A stretch of 32,664 nucleotides of DNA, taken from assembly GCA_023411715.1 (NCBI GenBank), contig JAEYOM010000034.1, positions 1 through 32,664 of the forward strand, written 5' to 3'. This DNA is from Bacillota bacterium. Lineage in GTDB: Bacteria > Bacillota > Clostridia > Acetivibrionales > DTU013. Below the pieces are notes generated by a model that saw nothing but the letters and a program-made list of their open reading frames with translations, was not told the DNA's origin and did not search any database. Shown one piece after another: positions 23,674-31,310 of this stretch. Both the position numbers and the translations under genes were made by a program. Positions within the stretch are counted from its first letter, which is position 1, and each line of letters starts with the position of its first letter.

Positions 23674-24623
23674 TGATCCTTATAATTTCCATCTCGATCC
23701 TGCTGTTTGGCGCTGATATATTTCTAGCTTTTGTATTGACCTACAAGGCAGACTTTCTAAATAATGCCAGGCGCCTTGCAGGACAGATGCGACGCGTATC
23801 CGGAGGATCCGGGCTTTTGACAGGCCACGGCAGGGATATCGGAGTACCGGGGCTAAAACTGATTGACCGGTTCGCACTTATATATATCGAAAAGTCAAAT
23901 ATCCGGCACTATATCCCATTCTTTAACGTTTATTTTCTTTTTGCTTTAATGGCCATGATTTTTGTGCTTGTTTTCAAGCCTGTTATAAGCCTTCTCGGCT
24001 TTTTCCCGACAGCGCTGGTCATCAGCTTGCTGATATCCCTGCTTCCGCTTTTTGGACTGGACCTGCTGGTTCGCTATAACTCGGAGATGGTTCGAAAAAA
24101 ATTGTCAGAGTATGTTTCGGTGCTGAACAGATGGTGTTCTGTCAAAGAAGACATTATGTACGCGTTTGAAAAGTCGCTCGGCTCAGGTATTGGTGAACCG
24201 CTTCAGACGTTCATCAGGGATATGGTAACGCAGGTGAACCGCGGCATGGATCCGGAAGAAGCGCTGGATATTTTGCAGTTGAGGGTGGACAATTCACATT
24301 TCAGGGATTTTGTACTTAACATCAAACTCAATATGCGTCACAGGGGAGATGTAACAAAGCTGCTATCCAATCTGGAAAACCAGTTTTACCGCATAGACGA
24401 GGAGTATAACCGCAGAAGGATATCGACTTATAAGGACAGGATGCTGATATATTTTGTAATGGTTGCAGTTTTGGCGGCGGTTTTCGTTTTTATACGTTTT
24501 TCCGAACAGGTAGGCGAATTTTATCTTGAGACTGTTGAAGGCAAATTGCTGCTTATGATCTTCAGCGGCATGTATGCGCTTGGATTTTATCTGACATCAG
24601 GGATCATGAAATTCAGGCAGTAA
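23673..24623 (+). CDS. tadB: TadB-like pilus assembly membrane protein (T2SSF domain)
   Basis: A 316-residue integral membrane protein. Helices are seen at residues 1-22, about 85-130 (two) and 255-315 (two), with a cytosolic T2SSF-type part between: VLNRWCSVKEDIMYAFEKSLGSGIGEPLQTFIRDMVTQVNRGMDPEEALDILQLRVDNSHFRDFVLNIKLNMRHRGDVTKLLSNLENQFY. It is the inner platform of the Tad pilus machine. Its last codons (FRQ-stop) lie inside a 52-base direct repeat that is copied downstream. Confidence 0.85.
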   Translation: MILIISISILLFGADIFLAFVLTYKADFLNNARRLAGQMRRVSGGSGLLTGHGRDIGVPGLKLIDRFALIYIEKSNIRHYIPFFNVYFLFALMAMIFVLVFKPVISLLGFFPTALVISLLISLLPLFGLDLLVRYNSEMVRKKLSEYVSVLNRWCSVKEDIMYAFEKSLGSGIGEPLQTFIRDMVTQVNRGMDPEEALDILQLRVDNSHFRDFVLNIKLNMRHRGDVTKLLSNLENQFYRIDEEYNRRRISTYKDRMLIYFVMVAVLAAVFVFIRFSEQVGEFYLETVEGKLLLMIFSGMYALGFYLTSGIMKFRQ

Positions 24624-24772
24624 GACACAAAGGTACGAAAGCGCACAAAGGTGCAAGGCAGTAAGGCGTAGGCATTAAGGCACAAAGGCACGAAAGCGCA
24701 CAAAGGTGCAAGGCAGTAAGGCATAAAGGCACAAAGGCACAAAGGCATTAAGGGGTCAAGGCAATAAGGCAT
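24616..24772 (+). repeat. Purine-rich direct repeats between tadB and tadC
   Basis: A 52-base unit at 24616-24667 recurs at 24671-24722 with three mismatches, followed by shorter partial copies built on AAAGGCAC (to about 24772). The first copy begins in the last codons of tadB, so the stop codon is part of the repeat. No hairpin or gene is evident. The spacer between tadB and tadC is otherwise unusual, since the other junctions in this operon overlap or are only a few bases long. Confidence 0.85.
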
Positions 24773-24825
24773 GTTCCCGGGGGCTGATACTGATATAGGG
24801 TTAAACAGAAGGGAGGTGAGCCGGG

Positions 24826-25734
24826 ATGATAGAAAACTTGCCGGTGCTGATCGATAAAAATCCGGTTGTATACCTGCTGATGAACCTTGCCAACATAGCT
24901 TTTGCCATCATGGTCTCGCGAAGGCTGTTTATTGCCGGATCGGGACAGGTGTCGGAGGCGCTGGGGCCCAGGAATCCGCACCTCACTTTTTACAAGAGAT
25001 GCTCGGCCCTGGTCGGATCCAGTATTAACATATGCGAGGAACGGATAGGAAGAATGGATATATTTCTGAAGGCAAGGGCAAAAATGCGTAAAGCCGGCTA
25101 CAAGAGTGTGTGTGCCCCTGTGGTTTATCTGTCGGTCAGATTTGTAATATCTCCTGCCGTATTTATTATCGCTTTTATCCTTAATTACCCTGATATTGTG
25201 AGGCCGCTCGCTTCCATAGTCCTTATCAATATAGTCATGGAATTGGTTGTTTCGTCCGGGAGACGAAAAATAAGCCTAAGATTTCAGAAATATATCTACA
25301 AGATTTACAAGTATCTGCACAATCAGATCTCTTCAGGGATTAAACCAACCGATGCCATAAGGTCCGTTTACGAGGTGACCGAGGATAAGGAACTGAGGGA
25401 AATATTGGTAAGACTCGCTGCGAGGTATGAACTGACGTTGGATATTGACTCCGCACTTGAGGAATTCAGATCCAATTTCGACGCCCACGAGGCGGAAACC
25501 CTGTGCATCGCTTTGAAACAGGGTATTGAGACCGGGGACAGCAAAGAACTCCTTGCCAGACAGGAGGACGTGATGTTCAAGAAATATTTCAGCTATATCC
25601 AGGCGGAAACGGACAGCTGCAGGAACAGGAGTCTCGCCGCCGCTGCCGTATTCGTCGCGATCATTGTCGTGATGATAATCGTACCGATGCTTAAGGATAC
25701 CGGGGAGGCAATCGGGAAAATATTCATAAATTAA
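24826..25734 (+). CDS. tadC: TadC-like pilus assembly membrane protein (T2SSF domain)
   Basis: A 302-residue partner of TadB. Helices at about 10-30, 95-145 (two) and 270-295, with a T2SSF-like cytosolic segment: YIYKIYKYLHNQISSGIKPTDAIRSVYEVTEDKELREILVRLAARYELTLDIDSALEEFRSNFDAHEAETLCIALKQGIETGDSKELLARQ. GGGAGGTGAG precedes ATG 24826. It shares the operon with cpaF and tadB. Confidence 0.85.
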   Translation: MIENLPVLIDKNPVVYLLMNLANIAFAIMVSRRLFIAGSGQVSEALGPRNPHLTFYKRCSALVGSSINICEERIGRMDIFLKARAKMRKAGYKSVCAPVVYLSVRFVISPAVFIIAFILNYPDIVRPLASIVLINIVMELVVSSGRRKISLRFQKYIYKIYKYLHNQISSGIKPTDAIRSVYEVTEDKELREILVRLAARYELTLDIDSALEEFRSNFDAHEAETLCIALKQGIETGDSKELLARQEDVMFKKYFSYIQAETDSCRNRSLAAAAVFVAIIVVMIIVPMLKDTGEAIGKIFIN

Positions 25735-25752
25735 TTGAATGGAGGTACATAC

Positions 25753-26022
25753 ATGTACAGTAAACTCAATCTTATCGTTTTGATTACGGGACAGGAGTTA
25801 TCCCTGCGAAGGGACAGGCATATCCTGAGCCGCGGGATGGACCGCCTGAAAAATGACAAAAGGGGCTTCGGTATGAATGAACTGCTTGGGATAGCGGCCG
25901 CGCTTATAATTGCTGCTTTTGTAATAATACCGAGCCTCAGGAAGTTTGCCGAAAATGTGATGACAGGTCTTGGCACATGGTGGACGAATACTATTGAATC
26001 CCAGATGTTTCCTAAAGCATAG
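25753..26022 (+). CDS. Small Flp-like prepilin
   Basis: An 89-residue protein with a long leader of 38 residues that ends KNDKRG, then FGMNELLGIAAALIIAAFVIIPSLRKFAENVMTGLGTWW. Cleavage after Gly38 would give Phe at +1 and Glu at +5, the type IV prepilin hallmark, followed by a hydrophobic helix. The 51-residue mature form fits Flp/Tad major pilins. ATG 25753 is chosen for GGAGGT upstream. The usual prepilin peptidase gene (tadV) is not in this window. Being between tadC and tadE-like genes supports the pilin role. Confidence 0.75.
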   Translation: MYSKLNLIVLITGQELSLRRDRHILSRGMDRLKNDKRGFGMNELLGIAAALIIAAFVIIPSLRKFAENVMTGLGTWWTNTIESQMFPKA

Positions 26023-26033
26023 CGAGGTGCGAT

Positions 26034-26411
26034 ATGCCTGCAAGAGCGGTGGTAACAGGTGTTATACTTGTCATAATGATATCCCTGCTGGTGTATTTTA
26101 TTGAGTTTTTTCTGCCGCTGTCAGCTAAGGCGGATCTTGATATAGCCTGCAGGGATTCCCTGCTCAGGATGGAGAATGGAGGAGGCCTTGATAGCGACGA
26201 TCGCAGCGAGCTTCAGGAAGAACTCGAAGCTGCGGGCTTTACCAATATAGTTATCAGTGCCGCGGCAAATGCACGTCAGGGTGAAAAGCTGACACTGCGC
26301 GTCGAGGGGGATTATAGCTGGAACAGGCTGACGGATCTGTTCAAAAGAGGGGATCGTGTTATTCGGATGATTTACGAAAAAACTACGATGTCGAGGAAGG
26401 TAGTCAACTGA
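26034..26411 (+). CDS. Small membrane protein of the tad locus
   Basis: A 125-residue protein with an N-terminal membrane helix (AVVTGVILVIMISLLVYFIEFFLP) and an extracellular part with mixed strand and helix (RSELQEELEAAGFTNIVISAAANARQGEKLTLRVEGDYSW). I recognise no family with confidence; it may be a minor pseudopilin or DUF4320-like protein. GAGGTG precedes ATG 26034. The stop overlaps the next start (TGATG). Confidence 0.7.
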   Translation: MPARAVVTGVILVIMISLLVYFIEFFLPLSAKADLDIACRDSLLRMENGGGLDSDDRSELQEELEAAGFTNIVISAAANARQGEKLTLRVEGDYSWNRLTDLFKRGDRVIRMIYEKTTMSRKVVN

Positions 26412-27034
26412 TGAATATTCTCCTTGCACATTTCAAAGCTGCCGTGGGGAGTGCTGTGAAGAGCGCCGTGAAGAACGCCGTGAAAAGCATCGTGAAGGGT
26501 GTCGTGAAGAGCGCCGAGGGAAGTAATGCGGGGAGCGCTGTGGCTGAAGTGATCATTATGGCGGCGATGCTTGTGTTTGTCGTATTCCCTGTTTTTTCGA
26601 CGGTAATGGAAAAATACATACTGGTGGATAAAGCCAGGCTTATAAGGGATTCGGTCGACACAACAAATATTTCCGTATATAATGCTTTGAATACCGAGAG
26701 CCTTGGGAAAGTGAGCGTGGACTTTTTCGACGCAAAGGCAGGCGATATCTTTAAGGAATTGCTTTGCCGGAATCTTAAGCTGGACAGCGGCCTGACACCC
26801 ATGGGCGATTCAGTGGCGGAGGCTCAGGTAGAGATATTGTCTTTGGCATTTTATAAGGAAGGTTTTCCGGCGGTATGTCCGAATAAGTCGAAGATCGAGA
26901 GACCTACTGTGCACAGCTGCGTCAATATCCCAATCAGGCCGTCGCTGTACAGGGGCATTATACTTAGAATGCTTGGCAGGGACCATGTAGATGTGATTGT
27001 GCATGTTGATTCGGAAATACCGGTAAATAATTGA
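26411..27034 (+). CDS. TadE-like pseudopilin with repeat-expanded leader
   Basis: A 207-residue protein. Residues 1-41 are a Lys-rich leader made of four-residue repeats (AVGS, AVKS, AVKN, AVKS, IVKG, VVKS). Then G41 is followed by SAVAEVIIMAAMLVFVVFPVFSTVMEKYILVDKARL: Glu at +5 after G41 and a long membrane helix, as in TadE/TadG pseudopilins. The remaining ~130 residues are extracellular and contain three Cys. It may initiate or cap the Tad pilus. Start ATG 26411 overlaps the preceding stop. Confidence 0.7.
   Translation: MNILLAHFKAAVGSAVKSAVKNAVKSIVKGVVKSAEGSNAGSAVAEVIIMAAMLVFVVFPVFSTVMEKYILVDKARLIRDSVDTTNISVYNALNTESLGKVSVDFFDAKAGDIFKELLCRNLKLDSGLTPMGDSVAEAQVEILSLAFYKEGFPAVCPNKSKIERPTVHSCVNIPIRPSLYRGIILRMLGRDHVDVIVHVDSEIPVNN
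26441..26512 (+). repeat. 12-bp tandem repeat in the prepilin leader
   Basis: Six 12-base units related to GCCGTGAAGAGC encode (A/I/V)VK(S/N/G) four times and relatives. All copies stay in frame. Confidence 0.85.
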
Positions 27035-27054
27035 TTTAGAATGGGGCATTTTAT

Positions 27055-27732
27055 ATGAAAAGGTTCGGATGGATCGGAGCAGCCCTTGTGATCGTCGCAC
27101 TGCTGGTAACTGCAGAGACGGCGATAATATCAAGAGCAGCAGGCTATGATACAAAGGTAAAAGTCGTCTTCACTAATACAGATATTCCGGGGAATACCGT
27201 AATTACCGCTGATATGCTTGAAATCAGGGAAACAGGCGGCAGTACGGTACATCCCGACGCTGTAAAAAACATTAGCGAAGCTCTCGGTAAAAGGACTACC
27301 GCCGGCCTGATCAAGGGGGAGATGCTTCTCAATGCCAGACTGTCGGCCAAAGGCCCAAACATTGTTAAAGCTGAAGATAAGAACAAGAGGCTTTTTTCAG
27401 CCGAATTAAAGATCGATCAGGCAAACGCCTGGCAGTTTTCAGAAAGGCAGTTCGTTGATATAATATATGTGCCGAACCATGGGGAAGAAAATGAACAGGC
27501 GCCCCAGGCCTGGGGAGTTACGGATGTGCCTCCTACTTCCGGCGGGGTAAAGATAATGAAAAATGTCCGTATTGCCGGGATTATAGATGAAGACGGGCTG
27601 TTGCTGGGCTTGTCGGAGAGTGAAAAAATGCCTAGGTACGTATCTTTTGAGGTAACGCAGGATCAGGCCGTTTTTCTGGCTTACGCGAAAAGCAATGGGA
27701 GGCTGGAACTGTCCTGCATCCCGGAAGAATGA
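27055..27732 (+). CDS. cpaB: CpaB/RcpC-like SAF-domain pilus assembly protein
   Basis: A 225-residue protein: an N-terminal membrane helix (WIGAALVIVALLVTAETAII), then a SAF-like domain (VVFTNTDIPGNTVITADMLEIRETGG... NISEALGKRTTAGLIKGEMLLNARLS), and a second beta-rich part (FVDIIYVPNHGEEN ... GVKIMKNVRIAGI). This matches CpaB/RcpC, a periplasmic or extracytoplasmic Tad assembly factor. Start 27055 lies 20 bases after the TadE-like gene. Region downstream is repeat-rich. Confidence 0.8.
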   Translation: MKRFGWIGAALVIVALLVTAETAIISRAAGYDTKVKVVFTNTDIPGNTVITADMLEIRETGGSTVHPDAVKNISEALGKRTTAGLIKGEMLLNARLSAKGPNIVKAEDKNKRLFSAELKIDQANAWQFSERQFVDIIYVPNHGEENEQAPQAWGVTDVPPTSGGVKIMKNVRIAGIIDEDGLLLGLSESEKMPRYVSFEVTQDQAVFLAYAKSNGRLELSCIPEE

Positions 27733-27775
27733 ACGGCGCTCCGTCAAACCGGAGGAGAGGTGCCGGAACGTTGGC

Positions 27776-27965
27776 AGTAAGGGGCAAGAGCATGAGCGGA
27801 AAGAGTAAGAGCGTAAGCTGAAAGTGCAGGGGCACAGGCAGAATGAGCAGAGCCATAAGCGAAAGAGCAGGACCATATAAGGCGGGAGAAGTAATAAAAG
27901 ACGGGGAAGTCGTAAAAGGTGGGGAAGTAATAGAAGGTGGGGAAGTAATAAAAGGCATAAACGGC
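27776..27965 (+). repeat. Purine-rich repeats downstream of cpaB, with an 18-bp unit at the 3' part
   Basis: From about 27776 short AAGAGC/GTAAG-type words recur. From about 27885 to 27955 an 18-base unit like GGGGAAGTAATAAAAGGT occurs about four times. A 53-codon frame, ATG 27843 to TAA 28004, reads through them (peptide with repeated GGEVIK); it has only a weak ribosome site, and I list it as a repeat rather than a gene. Confidence 0.75.
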
Positions 27966-28020
27966 AAGTCCGTTTATATAGCGCTACAAAATTTGTGTAT
28001 ATAATATGGGAGGGCTGATA

Positions 28021-28257
28021 ATGGCAGACCTTAAGTATGAGATCAAAAAACACATTGGTGTTATCGGAGAAGGCAGCAAGGGCTGGAAAAAGGAAGTTAA
28101 CCTCGTGAGCTGGAATGACCGCAAGCCCAAGCTGGACATACGCGATTGGGATGAGACCCACGAAAAGATGGGCAAGGGAGTGACTTTGAACCGGAATGAA
28201 GTGGAAGAACTCAAAAAGCTCCTTGCCAGCATAGAGATGGAAGAAATGGAGGCCTGA
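28021..28257 (+). CDS. PC4/YdbC-like small nucleic-acid-binding protein
   Basis: A 78-residue protein: LKYEIKKHIGVIGEGSKGWKKEVNLVSWNDRKPKLDIRDWDETHEKMGKGVTLNRNEVEELKKLL. The curved four-strand-plus-helix PC4 (p15) pattern of YdbC is clear (KLDIRDWDxxHEKMGKGxTL). Such proteins bind single-stranded DNA or mRNA non-specifically. GGGAGGG precedes ATG 28021; an ATG at 28006 lies upstream of that site. The gene stops inside its terminator hairpin. Confidence 0.85.
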   Translation: MADLKYEIKKHIGVIGEGSKGWKKEVNLVSWNDRKPKLDIRDWDETHEKMGKGVTLNRNEVEELKKLLASIEMEEMEA

Positions 28258-28269
28258 CGGCCTCTTTTT
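28249..28269 (+). terminator. Intrinsic terminator of the PC4-like gene
   Basis: GAGGCC (28249-28254) and GGCCTC (28259-28264) around TGAC, then TTTTT. The stop codon TGA lies in the loop. Confidence 0.85.
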
Positions 28270-28328
28270 CAATTGTACTTTTGATTTTACTTGAATAGGT
28301 GAGCGAGTCCGTTCTACGCGAGGTTAGC

Positions 28329-28357
28329 GTGACAATTGCCTGCTTATGGGTTATAAT
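28329..28357 (+). promoter_or_regulatory. Sigma-A promoter for the AraC-type regulator
   Basis: GTGACA (28329-28334), 17 bases, TATAAT (28352-28357): one mismatch to the -35 and a perfect -10. It implies a transcript start near 28364, so the in-frame ATG at 28346 cannot be used and ATG 28382 is the start. Confidence 0.75.
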
Positions 28358-28381
28358 TTTACTGAAAGCCGGGGTGAAATT

Positions 28382-29269
28382 ATGGATAAGCTTCTGCCAA
28401 AGGCATGGGAAGGTCTTCTGAATTCGTCAAACTTTCTGCCCGTCATAGTAAAATCGCTCGAAAGGATACAGGATATCACCTGGTCCATGGAGCCGAATGT
28501 TCACGAAAATTACGAAATGGTATATATGAAAAAGGGCTATGCCGTATTTGAGATATCCGGCCAGCCCGTGACACTCGGCCCGAATGACATAGTCATAATA
28601 AAACCGCTCCAGTATCACAAGTTTATTGTCAAGTCTGAGAATGGCTGTGAATTCATTGTCCTTAATTTTACTTTCGAAAACAGGATCAGCGGTGAATTTT
28701 CCGAGATCCCGCTCGAGGATTTCCTCAATTTTGTCAGCAGCAGGGAGACCGGACCGTATATAACGCTGAAGGTCAGCCAGAAGAATGAGATAGTCGTTTT
28801 GTTGAACCGCATATTGAAAGAACGTGAGAGCAGCGAACCGGGCAGCGACTTCCTCAATTATCTACTGGTGCTCGAGCTTTTCGTACTGCTTTCACGTGCC
28901 CTGAAGATGGAGTGGGAGAACAGCATCAAGTCTAAAAGCCCCAAGCTCAAGGAATTGATAGGGATATCGGTAAACTTTATCCACACCAATTTCGAAAGAG
29001 ATATTTCGCTGGGGGATATCGCGAAGTTCGTATTCCTCAGTCCAAGCTATTTTACAAGGGCATTCAAGGAAGAGACGGGCATGAGCCCGATCAATTATCT
29101 TCTCAAGGTCCGGATCGACAGGGCTAAGGAACTGCTGTCCGACACGGCTCTTAAAATCAGTGACATAGCGCTGAGCGTAGGTTTTTCGAACCAGCAGCGC
29201 TTCAATGAAATGTTCAAGAAATATACCAGTCTGACACCCCTTCAATACAGAAAGAAGTACGCAAATTAA
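28382..29269 (+). CDS. AraC-family transcriptional regulator
   Basis: A 295-residue protein. Residues 20-110 form a cupin-like sensing domain (HENYEMVYMKKGYAVFEISGQPVTLGPNDIVIIKPLQYHKF). Residues 190-292 form the two helix-turn-helices: ERDISLGDIAKFVFLSPSYFTRAFKEETGMSPINYLLKVRIDRAKELL and KISDIALSVGFSNQQRFNEMFKKYTSLTPLQYRKKY. The effector is unknown; AraC/cupin regulators of this type in Clostridia often control sugar utilisation. GGGGTGA precedes ATG 28382. It precedes leuC in the same direction but has a long separate leader between, so control of leuCDB by it is not shown. Confidence 0.92.
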   Translation: MDKLLPKAWEGLLNSSNFLPVIVKSLERIQDITWSMEPNVHENYEMVYMKKGYAVFEISGQPVTLGPNDIVIIKPLQYHKFIVKSENGCEFIVLNFTFENRISGEFSEIPLEDFLNFVSSRETGPYITLKVSQKNEIVVLLNRILKERESSEPGSDFLNYLLVLELFVLLSRALKMEWENSIKSKSPKLKELIGISVNFIHTNFERDISLGDIAKFVFLSPSYFTRAFKEETGMSPINYLLKVRIDRAKELLSDTALKISDIALSVGFSNQQRFNEMFKKYTSLTPLQYRKKYAN

Positions 29270-29412
29270 AAACTCTGCATCATGTTTTATTTGTCGCAGC
29301 ATCGTTCTCTATATAAATTTCAACGGTAAAATGGTATCCTCAATAACAAAAAACATGAATATTGTCGCCGAATAACAGTAAGTAACAGGAAGAATCCTAA
29401 ACCGGCGGGCGG

Positions 29413-29418
29413 TATAAT
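29413..29418 (+). promoter_or_regulatory. Candidate -10 box for the leuCDB operon
   Basis: TATAAT, 92 bases before leuC. No good -35 at 16-18 bases is visible, so an activator may be needed. It predicts a leader of about 80 nt beginning just before the first repeat. Confidence 0.4.
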
Positions 29419-29430
29419 CTTTACACATAG

Positions 29431-29495
29431 AACATCCAAGGGAGGATGTTTAGCGCCCCTCAGGCGCGGATTTCATTTAAAACATCCAAGGGAGG
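29431..29495 (+). promoter_or_regulatory. leuC leader with mutually exclusive hairpins
   Basis: A 15-base direct repeat AACATCCAAGGGAGG occurs at 29431-29445 and 29481-29495. GGATGTT (29444-29450) can pair with AACATCC of the first copy (loop AAGGGA) or with the second copy, enclosing a small stem GCGCC/GGCGC (29453-29467). The Shine-Dalgarno of leuC is the second AAGGGAGG, directly after the stem. No T-box specifier region or U-tract terminator is seen. The switch is inferred. Confidence 0.5.
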
Positions 29496-29504
29496 GATAT
29501 ATTT

Positions 29505-30788
29505 TTGCAGAATAGTAATACAGGCAGCAGAGGAATGACAATGACTCAAAAGATCCTTGCAGCCCACGCGGGGCTTGACAGGGTGGAAGCGGGGCAGCTC
29601 GTCTTGGCCCGGCTCGATATGGTGCTTGGAAACGATATCACTACTCCCGTAGCTGTTAAGGAATTCAGGAGAATAGGCATAGATCATGTTTTCGATAAAA
29701 ATAAGATCGCCATCGTACCTGACCATTTCACACCGAACAAGGACATCAAATCCGCCGAGCAGGTGAAATTCATAAGGGAATTTGCACGGGAAATGGATAT
29801 AGTAAATTATTTCGAGGTCGGTCAAATGGGCGTAGAACATGCCCTGTTGCCGGAAAAGGGCCTGGTGGTCCCGGGTGACGTTGTGATCGGCGCTGATTCG
29901 CATACCTGCACCTATGGTGCGCTCGGAGCATTCTCGACCGGCGTCGGCAGTACTGACATGGCGGCGGGAATGGCTATGGGCGAAGCCTGGTTCAAGGTCC
30001 CTGAGGCAATCAAGTTCGAACTGAAGGGAAAACCGGGCAAATGGGTGAGCGGCAAGGATGTGATCCTCCATATCATAGGATTGATAGGGGTGGACGGCGC
30101 CTTATACAAATCGATGGAGTTTACCGGAGACGGGCTTGCCCATCTTTCAATGGATGATAGGTTTTCCATGGCCAACATGGCGATAGAGGCCGGGGCTAAA
30201 AACGGTATCTTCCAGGTGGACGAAAAGACGCTGGCTTATGCCAGGGAGCACTCGGAAAGATTATATAAGGTTTATTCGGCGGACGAGGATGCGGTTTACA
30301 GTGAAAGCTATTCTATTGATCTCGGAGATATCAAGCCCACGGTCGCATTCCCGCCGCTGCCTGACAAGGCCAGAACGATCGACATGGTGGGCGATATCAG
30401 GATCGACCAGGTCATAATAGGTTCATGCACAAACGGAAGGCTCGAGGATCTTCGTGTTGCGGCAAGCATCCTTAAAGGACGCAGGATCCACAGGGATGTA
30501 AGGTGCATCATTATCCCGGCGACACAGAAGATATGGAAACAGGCTATGAGCGAAGGCTTGTTCGATATATTCGTAGACGCCGGAGCTGCGGTCAGTACGC
30601 CGACTTGCGGACCCTGCCTGGGAGGGCATATGGGTATACTCGCAAAGGGCGAAAGAGCTGTTGCTACGACTAACAGAAATTTCGTAGGAAGAATGGGGCA
30701 CCCGGAGAGTGAAGTATATCTGGCAAGCCCCGCGATCGCGGCGGCATCGGCAGTGGCGGGCAGAATAGCGTCGCCGGACGAATTATAA
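29505..30788 (+). CDS. leuC: 3-isopropylmalate dehydratase large subunit
   Basis: A 427-residue aconitase-superfamily protein: KILAAHAGLDRVEAGQLVLARLDMVLGND, GADSHTCTYGALGAFSTGVGSTDMA, and the three iron-sulfur Cys in IIGSCTNGRLEDL and PTCGPCLGGHMGI. With LeuD it isomerises 2-isopropylmalate to 3-isopropylmalate. The length near 420 fits the LeuC2-type rather than the longer enterobacterial form. TTG 29505 is chosen because AAGGGAGG lies eight bases upstream; ATG 29541 has AGAGGA and is an alternative. leuD follows after 18 bases. Confidence 0.93.
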   Translation: MQNSNTGSRGMTMTQKILAAHAGLDRVEAGQLVLARLDMVLGNDITTPVAVKEFRRIGIDHVFDKNKIAIVPDHFTPNKDIKSAEQVKFIREFAREMDIVNYFEVGQMGVEHALLPEKGLVVPGDVVIGADSHTCTYGALGAFSTGVGSTDMAAGMAMGEAWFKVPEAIKFELKGKPGKWVSGKDVILHIIGLIGVDGALYKSMEFTGDGLAHLSMDDRFSMANMAIEAGAKNGIFQVDEKTLAYAREHSERLYKVYSADEDAVYSESYSIDLGDIKPTVAFPPLPDKARTIDMVGDIRIDQVIIGSCTNGRLEDLRVAASILKGRRIHRDVRCIIIPATQKIWKQAMSEGLFDIFVDAGAAVSTPTCGPCLGGHMGILAKGERAVATTNRNFVGRMGHPESEVYLASPAIAAASAVAGRIASPDEL

Positions 30789-30806
30789 TGATGGGAGGTA
30801 ACGGAA

Positions 30807-31298
30807 TTGGAAATCCATGGTAGGGTTATAAAATACGGAAACAATGTGGATACGGATGTCATAATACCGGCCAGGTATTTGAATACATCCGATCCCGCGG
30901 AGCTTGCATCCCATTGTATGGAGGACCTCGACGCCGGTTTTGCAAAGAGGGTCAAAAAAGGCGACATTATGGTAGCGGGCAGGAACTTCGGCTGCGGTTC
31001 GTCCAGGGAGCATGCGCCCATAGCAATAAAGGCTTCTGGTATATCCTGCATCATTGCCGGGACCTTCGCAAGGATATTTTACCGTAACGCGATAAATATA
31101 GGCCTTCCGATCATAGAATGCCCCGAAGCGGCTGCCGGTATATCGGAGGGGGACGAGCTGGACGTCGATCTCGATTCGGGCGTGATAACCAACCTGACGA
31201 AGGGTGTTACCTATAAAGGAGTACCATTCCCGGAATTTATGCAGAAAATCATCGCAGCCGACGGGCTGATAGGATATATCAGACAGCAGCAGGCATAG
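30807..31298 (+). CDS. leuD: 3-isopropylmalate dehydratase small subunit
   Basis: A 163-residue aconitase swivel-domain subunit: GRVIKYGNNVDTDVIIPARYLNTSDPAELASHCMEDLD, then GRNFGCGSSREHAPIAIKASGISCIIAGTFARIFYRNAINIGLP. This is the small LeuD partner of LeuC2-type enzymes. TTG start with GGGAGGT seven bases before. Adjacent to leuC and leuB in a leucine operon. Confidence 0.95.
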   Translation: MEIHGRVIKYGNNVDTDVIIPARYLNTSDPAELASHCMEDLDAGFAKRVKKGDIMVAGRNFGCGSSREHAPIAIKASGISCIIAGTFARIFYRNAINIGLPIIECPEAAAGISEGDELDVDLDSGVITNLTKGVTYKGVPFPEFMQKIIAADGLIGYIRQQQA

Positions 31299-31310
31299 GA
31301 GGTTCGCATA

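Noticed and set aside
24616..24772. CRISPR-like array between tadB and tadC
   Set aside because: Units are contiguous and of changing length, with no unique spacers and no cas genes nearby.
27439..28272. 277-codon minus-strand frame across cpaB and the repeats
   Set aside because: Leu/Pro/His-rich product comes from the complement of purine-rich repeats and a real gene; no start signal or family match.
29431..29495. T-box riboswitch upstream of leuC
   Set aside because: No T-box sequence, specifier loop or terminator/antiterminator pair; the leader is too short.
29446..29538. Possible 30-codon leader peptide before leuC
   Set aside because: Its ATG abuts the Shine-Dalgarno with no spacing and the frame has no run of Leu codons expected for attenuation.
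30308..31054. Minus-strand frame of 248 codons over leuC/leuD
   Set aside because: Antisense to two unmistakable leucine-biosynthesis genes.
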